A DNA stretch of 64,000 nt. It comes from Streptomyces sp. NBC_01446. GTDB lineage: Bacteria > Actinomycetota > Actinomycetes > Streptomycetales > Streptomycetaceae. The position numbers and the translations under genes were made by a program. The stretch covers positions 1,178,001 to 1,242,000 of the forward strand of contig NZ_JAPEPO010000001.1 in the NCBI RefSeq assembly GCF_026340095.1, read 5' to 3'. This document shows, piece by piece, positions 27,880 through 37,947 of the stretch; the first letter of the stretch is position 1, and every line of letters starts with the position of its first letter. Under the pieces are notes generated by a model that saw only the letters and a list, made by a program, of their open reading frames with translations, did no database searches and was not told where the DNA came from.

Positions 27880-27894
27880 GCCCCCGGCGCGGAA
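27862..27894. terminator. bidirectional terminator between merR and fadB
   Basis: A 10-bp perfect stem (TTCCGCGCCG with CGGCGCGGAA) spans the end and stop codon of the MerR gene, just before the fadB stop on the other strand. The loop contains a second GGG/CCC pairing. Confidence 0.65.
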
Positions 27895-27905
27895 CCCCGT
27901 GACCG

Positions 27906-30086
27906 TCAGGCGTCGGTGAAGGTCTCGCCCTTCCCGGCCTTCTCGACGAGCAGCGCGGTCGGCTGGAAACGCTCGCCGTAGCGCTCGGCGAGTTCGCGCG
28001 AGCGGGCCACGAAGCCGGGCAGACCGCCCTCGTAGCCGTTGATGTACTGCAGGACTCCGCCGGTCCAGCCCGGGAAGCCGATGCCGAAGATGGACCCGAT
28101 GTTGGCGTCCGCGACCGAGGTCAGGACGCCCTCCTCCAGGAGGCGCACCGTGTCGAGCGCCTCGGAGAAGAGCATGCGCTCCTGCATGTCCTTGAACGGG
28201 ATCTCGTACCCGGGCTTGGTGAAGTGCTCGCGCAGCCCCGGCCACAGACCGGCGCGCTTGCCGTCCACGTACTCGTAGAAGCCCGCGCCGCCGCTGCGTC
28301 CGGGACGGTCGAACTCCTCGACCATGCGGTCGATGACGACATCCGAGGGGTGGCCGGCCCAGGTGCCGCCCGCCTCCTCGACAGCTCGCTTCGTCTCGTT
28401 ACGGATCTTGCGGGGCAGGGTGAGGGTCAGCTCGTCCATGAGAGACAGGACCTTGGCCGGGTAGCCGGCCTGGGCCGCGGCCTGCTCGACGGAGGCGGGC
28501 TCGATGCCCTCGGCGACCATCGCGACGCCCTCGTTGATGAAGTGCCCGATGACGCGGGAGGTGAAGAACCCGCGCGAGTCGTTCACGACGATCGGCGTCT
28601 TGTTGATCTGGCGGACCAGGTCGAAGGCGCGGGCGAGCGCCTCGTCACCGCTGCGCTCGCCCTTGATGATCTCGACGAGCGGCATCTTGTCGACGGGTGA
28701 GAAGAAGTGCAGTCCGATGAAGTCCTCGGCCCGCTCGACGCCCTCGGCGAGCAGGGTGATCGGCAGGGTCGAGGTGTTGGAGCACAGCAGCGCGTCGGGC
28801 TCGATGACGTGCTGGATCTCCTTGAACACCTTGTGCTTGAGCGCCGGGTCCTCGAAGACGGCCTCGATCACGGCGTCGCAGCCCGCGAGGTCCTGCGGTT
28901 CGGCGGTGGGTGTGATGCGGGCGAGGAGCGCGTCCGCTTTCTCCTGCGTGGTGCGGCCGCGGGAGACGGCCTTGGCGCAGAGCTTCTCGGAGTAGTTCTT
29001 GCCCCGGGCGGCGGCGTCGGCGGTCACGTCCTTGAGGACGACCTCGATGCCCGCGCGGGCGCACGAGTAGGCGATGCCCGCGCCCATCATGCCGGCGCCG
29101 AGGACGGCGACCTTGCGGACGGTGCGCTTCTCGATGCCCTTGGGCCGGTTCGCGCCGGAGTTGACGGCCTGGAGGTCGAAGAAGAACGCCTGGATCATGT
29201 TCTTCGCGGTCTGGCCGGTGACGAGCTCGGTGAAGTAGCGCGCCTCGATGGTCAGGGCCGTCTCGAAGTCGACCTGGGAGCCCTCGACGGCCGTGGCGAG
29301 GATGTTGCGCGGGGCCGGGTACGGGGCGCCGTTCAGCTGCTTCTTGAGGTTGGCCGGGAAGGCGGGCAGGTTCGCCGCGAACTTCGGGTTGGCCGGGGTG
29401 CCGCCCGGGATGCGGTAGCCGGGCTTGTCCCAGGGCTGCTGCGACTCGGGGTTGGCGTCGATGAAGGCGCGCGCCTGGGCGAGCATCTCCTCGGGGGTGG
29501 CGGCCACTTCGTGGACGAGGCCGTTCTCCAGGGCGCGCTTCGGGGTGTACTGGGTGCCCTGGAGGAGCACCTTCAGCAGGGCGTCGGTGATGCCCATGAG
29601 GCGTACGGTGCGGGTCACGCCGCCGCCCGCGGGGAGCAGGCCGAGCGTGACCTCCGGGAGGCCGATCTTGGAGCCGGGCGCGTCGAGGGCGATGCGGTGG
29701 TGGGAGGCGAGCGCGATCTCGTAACCGCCGCCCAGGGCCGCGCCGTTGATCGCCGCGACGACGGGCTTGCCGAGCGTCTCGATGCGGCGCAGGGAGTTCT
29801 TGATGCCGGTGCCGGTCTCGAACGCCTGCTGGGCGTTCTCGGGGCCGGCCTTCATCATGTCCTTGAGGTCACCGCCGGCGAAGAACGTCTTCTTCGCGGA
29901 GGTGTAGATGATGCCGCGGATCGAGTCCTTCTCGGCCTCGGCGCGGTCGGCGATCGCGGCGATCGAGTCCTTGAACGCCTGGTTCATCGTGTTCGCGGAC
30001 TGGTTGGGGTCGTCGAGGACGAGGGTGACGATGCCGGTCTCGTCCTGTTCCCAGCGGATGGTGGTACTCGCCGAAAGTGCTGTCAT
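27906..30086 (-). CDS. fadB: bifunctional enoyl-CoA hydratase / 3-hydroxyacyl-CoA dehydrogenase
   Basis: A 726-residue multifunctional beta-oxidation alpha subunit. The N-terminal crotonase domain (residues ~10-290) has FAGGDLKDMM and ALGGGYEIALASHHRIA. The central Rossmann domain starts AVLGAGMMGAGIAYSCARAG (about residue 330) and binds NAD. LHFFSPVDKMPLVEIIKG carries the dehydrogenase His, and the C-terminal helical domain completes the fold. It hydrates trans-2-enoyl-CoA and oxidises the 3-hydroxy product, which the thiolase encoded 37 nt upstream then cleaves. It is the last gene of a five-gene leftward operon. Confidence 0.93.
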   Translation of the reverse strand: MTALSASTTIRWEQDETGIVTLVLDDPNQSANTMNQAFKDSIAAIADRAEAEKDSIRGIIYTSAKKTFFAGGDLKDMMKAGPENAQQAFETGTGIKNSLRRIETLGKPVVAAINGAALGGGYEIALASHHRIALDAPGSKIGLPEVTLGLLPAGGGVTRTVRLMGITDALLKVLLQGTQYTPKRALENGLVHEVAATPEEMLAQARAFIDANPESQQPWDKPGYRIPGGTPANPKFAANLPAFPANLKKQLNGAPYPAPRNILATAVEGSQVDFETALTIEARYFTELVTGQTAKNMIQAFFFDLQAVNSGANRPKGIEKRTVRKVAVLGAGMMGAGIAYSCARAGIEVVLKDVTADAAARGKNYSEKLCAKAVSRGRTTQEKADALLARITPTAEPQDLAGCDAVIEAVFEDPALKHKVFKEIQHVIEPDALLCSNTSTLPITLLAEGVERAEDFIGLHFFSPVDKMPLVEIIKGERSGDEALARAFDLVRQINKTPIVVNDSRGFFTSRVIGHFINEGVAMVAEGIEPASVEQAAAQAGYPAKVLSLMDELTLTLPRKIRNETKRAVEEAGGTWAGHPSDVVIDRMVEEFDRPGRSGGAGFYEYVDGKRAGLWPGLREHFTKPGYEIPFKDMQERMLFSEALDTVRLLEEGVLTSVADANIGSIFGIGFPGWTGGVLQYINGYEGGLPGFVARSRELAERYGERFQPTALLVEKAGKGETFTDA

Positions 30087-30123
30087 TTCTGCTGCTCCGT
30101 AGATGCCAGTGCGGGAAGGACGG

Positions 30124-31338
<1,215 letters not shown>

Positions 31339-31405
31339 TCGCTTGCCTTTCAATGAGGGTGGGCCGGGCGTCGAGGGTGGGCCGGGCCGGAAGGTCGGTG
31401 GGGAG

Positions 31406-32554
31406 TCAGCCGAGCAGGGAGCGCCCGATGATCTCCTTCATGATCTCGGTCGTGCCGCCGTAGATCGTCTGGATGCGTCCGTCGGTGAAGGCCTTGGCCA
31501 CCCGGTACTCCGCCATGTAGCCGTAGCCGCCGTGGAGCTGGAGGCAGCGGTCCGCCACACGCTTCTGGAGCTCGGTCGCCCACCACTTGGCCATCGAGGC
31601 GTGCACCGCGTCGAGCTCACCGTTCGAGTGGTCGACGATGCAGCGGTCCAGGAAGGTCCGGGTGACGGCGCACTCGGTGGCCATCTCGGCTATCTCGAAC
31701 CGGATGTGCTGGAGCTTGGCGAGCGGCCGGCCGAAGGCCTCGCGCTCCTTGACGTAGGTCGTGGTGATCTCCAGGAGGTGCTCCGCGGCGGCGATCCCGG
31801 CGACGGCGATGCCCATGCGCTCCTGCGCGAGGTTCGTCATCAGGTGGACGAAGGCGCCGTTGAGCTCGCCGAGGAGATTCTCCTTCGGAACACGTACGTC
31901 GTTGAAGAAGAGCTCGGCCGTGTCCTGGGACTTCTGGCCGATCTTGTCGAGGTTGCGGCCGCGCTCGAAGCCCTCCGTCCCGCGCTCGACGACCAGGAGG
32001 GACAGGCCGTGGGCGCCACCGTCGGGCGTCGTCTTCGCGACGACGATCACGAGGTCGGCGAGGATCCCGTTCGAGATGAACGTCTTGGAGCCGTTGAGCA
32101 CCCAGTGGTCGCCGCGGTCCTCGGCCGAGGTGCGGATGCCCTGGAGGTCGGATCCGGCGCCCGGCTCGGTCATCGCGATGGCGGTGATCAGCGAGCCGTC
32201 GCAGAAACCGGGCAGCCAGCGGCGCTTCTGCTCGTCCGTGGCGAGTGACGTCAGATACGGCCCGATGATGTCGTTGTGGAGACCGATCGCGAGGCCGGCG
32301 GCTCCCGCGCGCGTGAACTCCTCGGCGATGACGGCGCTGTAGCGGAAGTCGGCGTTGCCGCCGCCCCCGTACTCCTCGGGCACAGCGAGCCCGAGGAGGC
32401 CCTGGCGTCCGGCCGCGAGCCAGGCCTCGCGCGAGACGATGCCGTCCTTCTCCCACTGCTCGTAGTGCGGGGTGACCTCCTTGGCGAGGAAGGTGCGCAC
32501 GGTCTCGCGGAACGCGTCGTGCTCCCCGGTGAAGATCTGCCGTTCCATTGCCAT
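31406..32554 (-). CDS. acyl-CoA dehydrogenase (long-chain/isovaleryl-like)
   Basis: A 382-residue FAD enzyme that forms the 2,3-double bond of acyl-Co[18 protein letters not shown] and [17 protein letters not shown] are ACAD signatures. The late motif reads [18 protein letters not shown], with Gly where many ACADs have the catalytic Glu (YEGT). As in long-chain and isovaleryl enzymes, the base is then expected on an earlier helix; the [13 protein letters not shown] segment is in that neighbourhood but I cannot assign it. AGGAGGG, 7 nt away, supports ATG 32554. It is the third gene of the acyl-CoA operon. Confidence 0.92.
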   Translation of the reverse strand: MAMERQIFTGEHDAFRETVRTFLAKEVTPHYEQWEKDGIVSREAWLAAGRQGLLGLAVPEEYGGGGNADFRYSAVIAEEFTRAGAAGLAIGLHNDIIGPYLTSLATDEQKRRWLPGFCDGSLITAIAMTEPGAGSDLQGIRTSAEDRGDHWVLNGSKTFISNGILADLVIVVAKTTPDGGAHGLSLLVVERGTEGFERGRNLDKIGQKSQDTAELFFNDVRVPKENLLGELNGAFVHLMTNLAQERMGIAVAGIAAAEHLLEITTTYVKEREAFGRPLAKLQHIRFEIAEMATECAVTRTFLDRCIVDHSNGELDAVHASMAKWWATELQKRVADRCLQLHGGYGYMAEYRVAKAFTDGRIQTIYGGTTEIMKEIIGRSLLG

Positions 32555-32568
32555 CGTGGTGCCCTCCT

Positions 32569-33594
32569 CTACAGCCAGCTCTTGACGGTCTCGACCAGCC
32601 GGGCGGGCTCGGGGCCGACCGGGATGACGTTCAGCATGGTGACGCCCGCGGCGCGGAAGGCCTCGACACGCTCGCGCACGTAGCTCTCGGGCCCGCACAG
32701 GCTCATGAGCTCGCAGAACTCGTCCGGAACGGCGGCCTCCGCCTCCTTCTTCTTCCCGGAGAGGTAGAGCTCCTGGATGAGCTTGGCCTCCTTCTCGTAG
32801 CCGTAGGCCACGGCGAGGTCGTTGTAGAAGTTCTTGCCGACCGCGCCCATGCCGCCCACGTACAGGGCGATGTTGGGGCGGGCGAGGTCGCGGGCGGCCG
32901 CCGCGTCCTCGCCGATGGCGAGCAGGCCGCCCGCGACGACCTGGAGCGGTCCGAGCTCGGGGGCGCGCTTGGCGGCGCCCTCGGCGAGCGGGGTGCCCCA
33001 CACCTGGTGGGCCTTCTCCGGGATGAAGAGGGTGGGCAGCCAGCCGTCCGCGATCTCGGCCGTCATCCGGACGTTGGCAGGGCCCAACGAGGCGACGTAC
33101 AGCGGGACTTCGGGGCGCACGGGCCTGGAAAGGATCTTCAGGGGCTTGCCGAGCCTGCCGCCCTTCTCGGGGGGCAGCGGCATGTCCGTGATGCCGTGGT
33201 GGTCGATGACCTCGCGGCGCAGGATGCGCCGGGTCAGCTCGATGGTCTCGCGGGTACGGCCGAGGGGCTTGTCGTACGCCTTCCCGTGCCAGCCCTCGAC
33301 GACCTGCGGGCCCGACGCGCCCAGGCCGATGACGGCGCGGCCGCCGGAGACGGCGTCGAGTCCGGCGGCGGTCTGGGCGATGAGGGCGGGGGTGCGCGAG
33401 TAGACGTTGAGGATCGCGGCACCGATCTTCATGCGCTCGGTGCGGGCGGCGAGATAGCCCATGATCGTGGGCGAGTCGAAGCCGTAGGCCTCCGCGACCC
33501 AGACGGCGTCGAGGCCCGCCGACTCGAGCGCGGCGGCGTCGTCGGCCGCCTGCCGGGGGTCGGCTGCGTAGGCGAGGGGTGCGGACAGCTCCAT
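32569..33594 (-). CDS. LLM class F420-dependent oxidoreductase
   Basis: A 341-residue TIM-barrel protein of the luciferase-like superfamily, probably using coenzyme F420. Supporting segments are LESAGLDAVWVAEAYGFDSPT, RTERMKIGAAILNVYSRTPALIAQ and GRAVIGLGASGPQVVEGWHG. Its operon position among beta-oxidation enzymes suggests it oxidises or reduces an acyl-CoA intermediate; the actual reaction is unknown. Its ATG shares one base with the stop of the upstream racemase gene (TGATG), so translation is coupled. The gap to the dehydrogenase gene is 14 nt. Confidence 0.88.
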   Translation of the reverse strand: MELSAPLAYAADPRQAADDAAALESAGLDAVWVAEAYGFDSPTIMGYLAARTERMKIGAAILNVYSRTPALIAQTAAGLDAVSGGRAVIGLGASGPQVVEGWHGKAYDKPLGRTRETIELTRRILRREVIDHHGITDMPLPPEKGGRLGKPLKILSRPVRPEVPLYVASLGPANVRMTAEIADGWLPTLFIPEKAHQVWGTPLAEGAAKRAPELGPLQVVAGGLLAIGEDAAAARDLARPNIALYVGGMGAVGKNFYNDLAVAYGYEKEAKLIQELYLSGKKKEAEAAVPDEFCELMSLCGPESYVRERVEAFRAAGVTMLNVIPVGPEPARLVETVKSWL

Positions 33595-34730
33595 CAGTTC
33601 TCTTCCTTCGTCAGGCTCGGTACGTCCCAGTCGCGGGCCACATCGGCGGTGTCGGCGCCCGGCTGCGCGGGGCCGCTGCGGACAGCGGTGGGAGTCACGG
33701 AGAAGCGGGGTGCGGGGGCGGGCTGGGTGATGCCGCCGTGGTCGGTGAAGGTGCCGCGCGCGGCCAGGTGGGGGTGGCCGGGCGCCTCCCGCAGGGACAG
33801 GACCGGCGCCACGCACGCGTCGGACCCCTCGAACACGGCCGTCCACTCCTCGCGGGTACGGGTCTTGAACCGGGCGGCGACGGCGTCGCGCAGCTCGCCC
33901 CAGCGGGCGAGGTCCTTGCGGGCGGGCGCCGTGCCGTCGATGCCGAGGAGCGCGATGAACTCGTCGTAGAACTGCTGCTCAAGGGCGCCGACCGCCATGT
34001 ACTGGCCGTCGGAGGTCTCGTACGTCCCGTAGAAGGGGCAGCCGCCGTCGAGGAGGTTGCTGCCGCGCCGGTCCTGCCAGCCGCCGGCCGCGAGCATGCC
34101 GTGGATCATCGCGGCGAGGTGCGAGGCGCCGTCGACGATGGCGGCGTCCACGACCTGGCCCGCGCCGGTGTCACGCGCGTGGTGGAGGGCGGCGAGGATG
34201 CCGACGACGAGGTAGAGCGAGCCGCCCGCGAAGTCACCGACGAGGTTCGCGGGGACGGTCGGCGGCTCGTCCGGCTTGCCGATCATGCCGAGGGTGCCGG
34301 TGAGGGCGATGTACGCGATGTCGTGTCCGGCGCGCTGCGCGAGGGGGCCTTCCTGGCCCCAGCCGGTCATGCGTCCGTAGACGAGGCGCGGGTTGCGGGC
34401 GTGGCAGGCGTCGGGGCCGACGCCCAGCCGCTCGGCGACCCCGGGGCGGTAGCCCTCGATGAGGACGTCCGCCTTGGCGACGAGGTCGAGGACGCGCGCC
34501 GGGCCGTCGTCCGCCTTGAGGTCGATGATCACGGAGCGTTTGTTGCGGTTGGTGATGTCGTACTCGGGGTCGATCGCGAGCCCGGCGCCACCGGGGCGGT
34601 CCACGCGCACGACATCGGCGCCCAGGTCGGCGAGGAGCATCGCGGCGAACGGGCCCGGGCCGATGCCCGCCAGTTCGACCACGCGCACCCCGGCGAGCGG
34701 GCCGCTGTTCGCCATCCCTGCCACTGCCAT
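33594..34730 (-). CDS. CaiB/BaiF family alpha-methylacyl-CoA racemase
   Basis: A 378-residue type III CoA-transferase-fold protein, the first gene of the operon. Residues that match the racemase catalytic set are visible: His in QRAGHDIAY, Asp in NLVGDFAGGSLYL and Glu in GALEQQFYDEF. This points to racemising 2-methylacyl-CoAs so that branched-chain acids can enter beta-oxidation, rather than to CoA transfer. The N terminus GPLAGVRVVELAGIGPGPFAAMLLADLGADV is typical. Two ATGs 15 nt apart are possible (34730 and 34715). Confidence 0.87.
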   Translation of the reverse strand: MAVAGMANSGPLAGVRVVELAGIGPGPFAAMLLADLGADVVRVDRPGGAGLAIDPEYDITNRNKRSVIIDLKADDGPARVLDLVAKADVLIEGYRPGVAERLGVGPDACHARNPRLVYGRMTGWGQEGPLAQRAGHDIAYIALTGTLGMIGKPDEPPTVPANLVGDFAGGSLYLVVGILAALHHARDTGAGQVVDAAIVDGASHLAAMIHGMLAAGGWQDRRGSNLLDGGCPFYGTYETSDGQYMAVGALEQQFYDEFIALLGIDGTAPARKDLARWGELRDAVAARFKTRTREEWTAVFEGSDACVAPVLSLREAPGHPHLAARGTFTDHGGITQPAPAPRFSVTPTAVRSGPAQPGADTADVARDWDVPSLTKEEN

Positions 34731-34918
34731 CAAGCCCCCAGCACTGTGACACAACTGATGTAACACCAGCGATGCTAAGAACGTGTTCCACTCAGCACAA
34801 CCCCTGGAGAGCAAGCGCTTAGTAATTTACGACGCGCTGCTGCCGTGTCGCCAGGAGGCGCGTATGGATTCGGGGGCACAGGCGTGAAACGGCACGCCAT
34901 CACCTCCCGGGGCGACGC
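34731..34918. promoter_or_regulatory. promoter region of the acyl-CoA operon with AAGCGCTT palindrome
   Basis: This 188-nt gap carries AGCAAGCGCTTAGT at 34810-34823, centred on a perfect 8-bp palindrome, about 80 nt upstream of the operon start. On the operon strand it reads TAAGCGCTTGCTCT, 11 of 14 identical to the site before the MerR gene. The type resembles fatty-acid-responsive TetR operators. Confidence 0.5.
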
Positions 34919-35311
34919 TCATCGCGCGTCCAGTTCGGCGACGAGTCTCTTCGTGGCCACCGTCCGATAGCTCTCCTCCACCCAGTCGCAGAGCAGCTCC
35001 GCGCCCGGGGCGCCCTTCACCTCCAGGGGGATCTGCACCCAGCCCGCCGTGCCGAGGCCGTATCCGGCGGGCTCGGCGCCGGGAGTCGTGAGCGCGTGCG
35101 CGTGGGCCGCCTCGTCCCTGAGCTTGACCGTGAGCCCCATCGGACAGCTGCCGTCGTCCACACCGAGGAACACGAACACCTTCTTGTTCACCTTCGCGAC
35201 CGTCTCGCCCCAGGGGAAGTCCTCCGTGGCACCCGGCATCCCGAGTGCGAACTCCCGTACGCGCGCCCACGTCTTGAGCGCCCGCTGCGACGGCTTCCTC
35301 GGCTCGGCCAC
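34919..35311 (-). CDS. MmcQ/YjbR family protein
   Basis: A 130-residue small soluble protein of the MmcQ/YjbR fold, whose double-wing shape resembles DNA-binding domains, although the function is not established. Typical are the early FALGMPGATEDFPWGE segment, VFVFLG, the KLRDEAA strand-turn and the closing GWVQIPLE...LCDWVEESYRTVATKRL. GTG at 35311 is preceded by GGAGG. It appears to be a single-gene unit. Confidence 0.83.
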   Translation of the reverse strand: MAEPRKPSQRALKTWARVREFALGMPGATEDFPWGETVAKVNKKVFVFLGVDDGSCPMGLTVKLRDEAAHAHALTTPGAEPAGYGLGTAGWVQIPLEVKGAPGAELLCDWVEESYRTVATKRLVAELDAR

Positions 35312-35411
35312 GACGACCTCCCGCTCCAGGCGGGGCCCCTGAACCTCCGCTCACCCCTCACGCTAGCCTCGGCCACCGACAACGGCGCGGGGCGCAGGGC
35401 TGAGGGGTGTC

Positions 35412-36653
35412 ATGACCAGGCAGGGCAGCGGGCACGGCAAGGATCGGGACATGCGGGACAGGCCCGGCAGAGCCGACAGGACAGGCCGCGAGTACGACAT
35501 CGTGCTCTTCGGGGCGACCGGGTTCACCGGCGCGCTCACCGCCGAGTATCTGGCGGCACACGCACCCGAGGGGCTGCGGTGGGCCGTCGCGGGGCGCGAC
35601 ACGGGGAAGCTGGAGCGGCTGCGCGAGCGCCTCACCGCGATCGACCCCGCGTGCGCGGTGCTGCCGCTGGTCCGCGCCGACGTCGCCGACCCGGCGTCCC
35701 TGCGCGCCCTCGCGGCACGCACGCGCGTGGTGGCCACGACCGTCGGCCCGTACGTCACCTACGGCCAGGACCTCGTGGCCGCGTGTGCCGAGGAGGGCAC
35801 CGACTACACGGACCTGTGCGGCGAGCCCGAGTTCGTCGACGTCACGTACGTACGGCACGACGCCCGTGCACGGGAGACCGGGGCGCGCCTCGTCCACGCG
35901 TGCGGCTTCGACTCGGTCCCGCACGACCTGGGCGTGCACTTCACGGTGGGACAGCTCCCCGAGGGCGTGCCGCTGCGCATCGACGGGTACGTGCGGTCGA
36001 ACGCGACGTTCTCGGGCGGCACGTTCGCGTCCGCGCTGACGCAGTTCTCGCGGGGCCGGCAGATGCTGGCCGCGCAGCAGGACCGGCGGCGGCACCAGCC
36101 GCGTCTCGTCGGCCGCAGGGCGTACGCTCCGACGGGCGCGCCGCGCTACGCCAAGGAGGTCGACGCGTGGGCGCTGCCGCTCCCGACGATCGACCCGCAG
36201 GTCGTGCAGCGCTCCGCGCGGGCGCTGGAGCGCTACGGTCCCGACTTCCGCTACCGGCACTACGCGGCGGTGCGGCACCTGCCCGTCGCGTTCGGCGGCG
36301 TCGCGGCTACGGGCGCGCTGTTCGCCGCCGCCCAACTGCCGCCCGCGCGCAGGTGGTTGTCGGGACGGCTCAAGCCGGGTGACGGGCCGGACGAGGCGCG
36401 GCGCGCGGCGAGCTGGTTCTCGGTGCGCTTCGTGGGCGAGGGCGGCGGCCGCCGCGTGTACACGGAGGTCTCGGGCGGGGACCCCGGCTACGACGAGACG
36501 GCGAAGATGCTCGGCGAGTCCGCGATGTGCCTGGCCCTGGACGACCTGCCCGAGACCGCGGGCCAGGTCACCACGGCCGTCGCGATGGGCGACGCCCTGA
36601 CGACCCGCCTGCGGGATGCGGGAATCGGATTCCGGGTGGCGGCTACGCGATAG
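35412..36653 (+). CDS. saccharopine dehydrogenase family / trans-acting enoyl reductase-like protein
   Basis: A 413-residue protein with an N-terminal NAD(P)-binding motif YDIVLFGATGFTGALTAEYL (residues ~28-47) and the family sequence TYGQDLVAACAEEGTDYTDLCGE. Relatives include the mycobacterial trans-acting enoyl reductase, eukaryotic saccharopine dehydrogenase-like oxidoreductases and many unassigned actinobacterial proteins. The true substrate is unknown. The Arg/Asp-rich first 27 residues are poorly conserved, and an internal ATG at 35454 could be the real start. No neighbours share an operon. Confidence 0.82.
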   Translation: MTRQGSGHGKDRDMRDRPGRADRTGREYDIVLFGATGFTGALTAEYLAAHAPEGLRWAVAGRDTGKLERLRERLTAIDPACAVLPLVRADVADPASLRALAARTRVVATTVGPYVTYGQDLVAACAEEGTDYTDLCGEPEFVDVTYVRHDARARETGARLVHACGFDSVPHDLGVHFTVGQLPEGVPLRIDGYVRSNATFSGGTFASALTQFSRGRQMLAAQQDRRRHQPRLVGRRAYAPTGAPRYAKEVDAWALPLPTIDPQVVQRSARALERYGPDFRYRHYAAVRHLPVAFGGVAATGALFAAAQLPPARRWLSGRLKPGDGPDEARRAASWFSVRFVGEGGGRRVYTEVSGGDPGYDETAKMLGESAMCLALDDLPETAGQVTTAVAMGDALTTRLRDAGIGFRVAATR

Positions 36654-36878
36654 GGGCTACGCGCGCGGCGGTGACCAGGCGACAGAACGAGGCCGTCCCC
36701 AGCTGGTGACCACGCGCGCGGGGCGCTCTCCGGGGCCTTCGCGAGTGGCTGGTGCGCGTGGCCAGTACGAGTGGCCGGTGCGCGCGCCGCGGCAGCGGGT
36801 GGCCGCGACGCGGTAGCGGGTCACCGCGCTCGCGGTCGACGCGCCCTGGGCTTGCTTCGCCGAAGACGCGGCAGGTGG
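36654..36878. other. gene-free GC-rich spacer
   Basis: About 225 nt of very GC-rich sequence with short repeated words (GGCTACGCGCGCG near both ends, and several CGAGTGGC/GCCGGTGCGCG variants). I see no coding signal, strong hairpin or promoter. It separates two genes whose 3' ends face each other. Confidence 0.35.
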
Positions 36879-37583
36879 CTACGCGCGCGTGGCGTCCTCC
36901 TGGGCCTCCGCCAGCGCTCGCCTGCACAGCGCGTCCGCTCTGCGGGTCGTTTCGGGCTGGCGGTAGTTCGGCGTGAGGCTCAGGGTGTGGGCGCACGCGG
37001 TGTCGAGGCTCGTGCGGTGGCCGACGGAGACGTAGACGGGTTTGACGCCGTCGCGGGTGCGCAGGGCCCGGCCGACCTCCAAGTCGCCGTCCAGCAGGGG
37101 CGCCGAGCTGCCGCGCGGAGCGTCCGGCTCCTCGTGCGTGAAGGTGAACGGGTTCTTCGCGACGCCGATCGTGGGCAGCCCCGTCAGGACGCCGAGGTGG
37201 CTGGCGAGGCCGAAGCGGCGCGGGTGGGCCAGCCCGTACCCGTCGCAGACGACGAGACCGGGGCGGGAGTTGAGCGCCTCCAGGGCGGCGACGACGGTCG
37301 GGATCTCCCGGAAGGCCAGCAGGCCCGGCACGTACGGGAAGGAGATCCGGCCGACGGCGGTGGACTCCTCGACGACGTCGAGGGTCGCCGCGTCGAGCAC
37401 GACGGCCGCCGCGGCGACGAGGTCGCGCTCGTCGTCGTAGGCCACGTCGACACCGGTGACGAATCCGGTGCCGGGCGGGGGCCCCGGCTCGTCGAGGACG
37501 ACGCGGGCGCGCAGCTCGTCCTGGACCGCGCGGGCGGAGCGTTCGTCGGTGGGCCAGTCGGCGAGGATCTGTTGGTGGCTCAT
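36879..37583 (-). CDS. nfi: endonuclease V (deoxyinosine 3'-endonuclease)
   Basis: A 234-residue DNA repair enzyme that nicks DNA one base 3' of deaminated adenine. The active-site acidic residues lie in FVTGVDVAYDD and GLVVCDGYGLAHPRRFGLASHLGV, with the substrate-binding PYVPGLLAFREIP and IGVAKNPF motifs. ATG at 37583 gives MSHQQILADW; an in-frame ATG 15 nt upstream is possible. It is divergent from the YciI-like gene, with only ~55 nt between the starts. Confidence 0.92.
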   Translation of the reverse strand: MSHQQILADWPTDERSARAVQDELRARVVLDEPGPPPGTGFVTGVDVAYDDERDLVAAAAVVLDAATLDVVEESTAVGRISFPYVPGLLAFREIPTVVAALEALNSRPGLVVCDGYGLAHPRRFGLASHLGVLTGLPTIGVAKNPFTFTHEEPDAPRGSSAPLLDGDLEVGRALRTRDGVKPVYVSVGHRTSLDTACAHTLSLTPNYRQPETTRRADALCRRALAEAQEDATRA

Positions 37584-37624
37584 GGTGGCGACCACCATAG
37601 GGCGCGGCGCCGGCGGGCCACGGG

Positions 37625-37630
37625 TAGCCT
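37625..37630 (+). promoter_or_regulatory. -10 hexamer, leaderless yciI-like transcript
   Basis: TAGCCT ends 7 nt before the ATG at 37638. The intervening GGCGATC is not a normally spaced Shine-Dalgarno. Confidence 0.45.
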
Positions 37631-37637
37631 GGCGATC

Positions 37638-37937
37638 ATGTTTGTACTTGAGCTGACCTACACGGCCCCGGTCGAGCGCGTCGACGCGCTTCACGAAGCG
37701 CACCTCGCCTGGCTCGACGAGCAGTACGAAGCCGGTGTCTTCATCGCTTCCGGCCGCAAGAACCCGCGCGACGGCGGGATCATCCTCGCCGTCGGGGACG
37801 ACCGCGCGCAGATCGAGAAGATCACGGCGGCCGACCCCTTCGTCACCGGCGACGTGTGCGCGTACCGCGTCACGGAGTTCATCGCGAGGAAGACGGCACC
37901 CGAACTGGAGCGCTTCCGGCAGCAGTTGGCCGGCTAG
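37638..37937 (+). CDS. YciI family protein
   Basis: A 99-residue protein with the ferredoxin-like YciI fold. The signature region is LEAHLAWL-like (ALHEAHLAWLDEQYEAGVFI), followed by ASGRKNPRDGGIILA and DPFVTGDVCAYRVTEF, which hold the conserved His, Arg and Asp of the putative active-site pocket. YciI proteins include hydrolytic dehalogenase-like members, but the cellular role is unknown. It is convergent with the BNR protein gene, 10 nt away. Confidence 0.85.
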   Translation: MFVLELTYTAPVERVDALHEAHLAWLDEQYEAGVFIASGRKNPRDGGIILAVGDDRAQIEKITAADPFVTGDVCAYRVTEFIARKTAPELERFRQQLAG

Positions 37938-37947
37938 ACAGCCCCGG

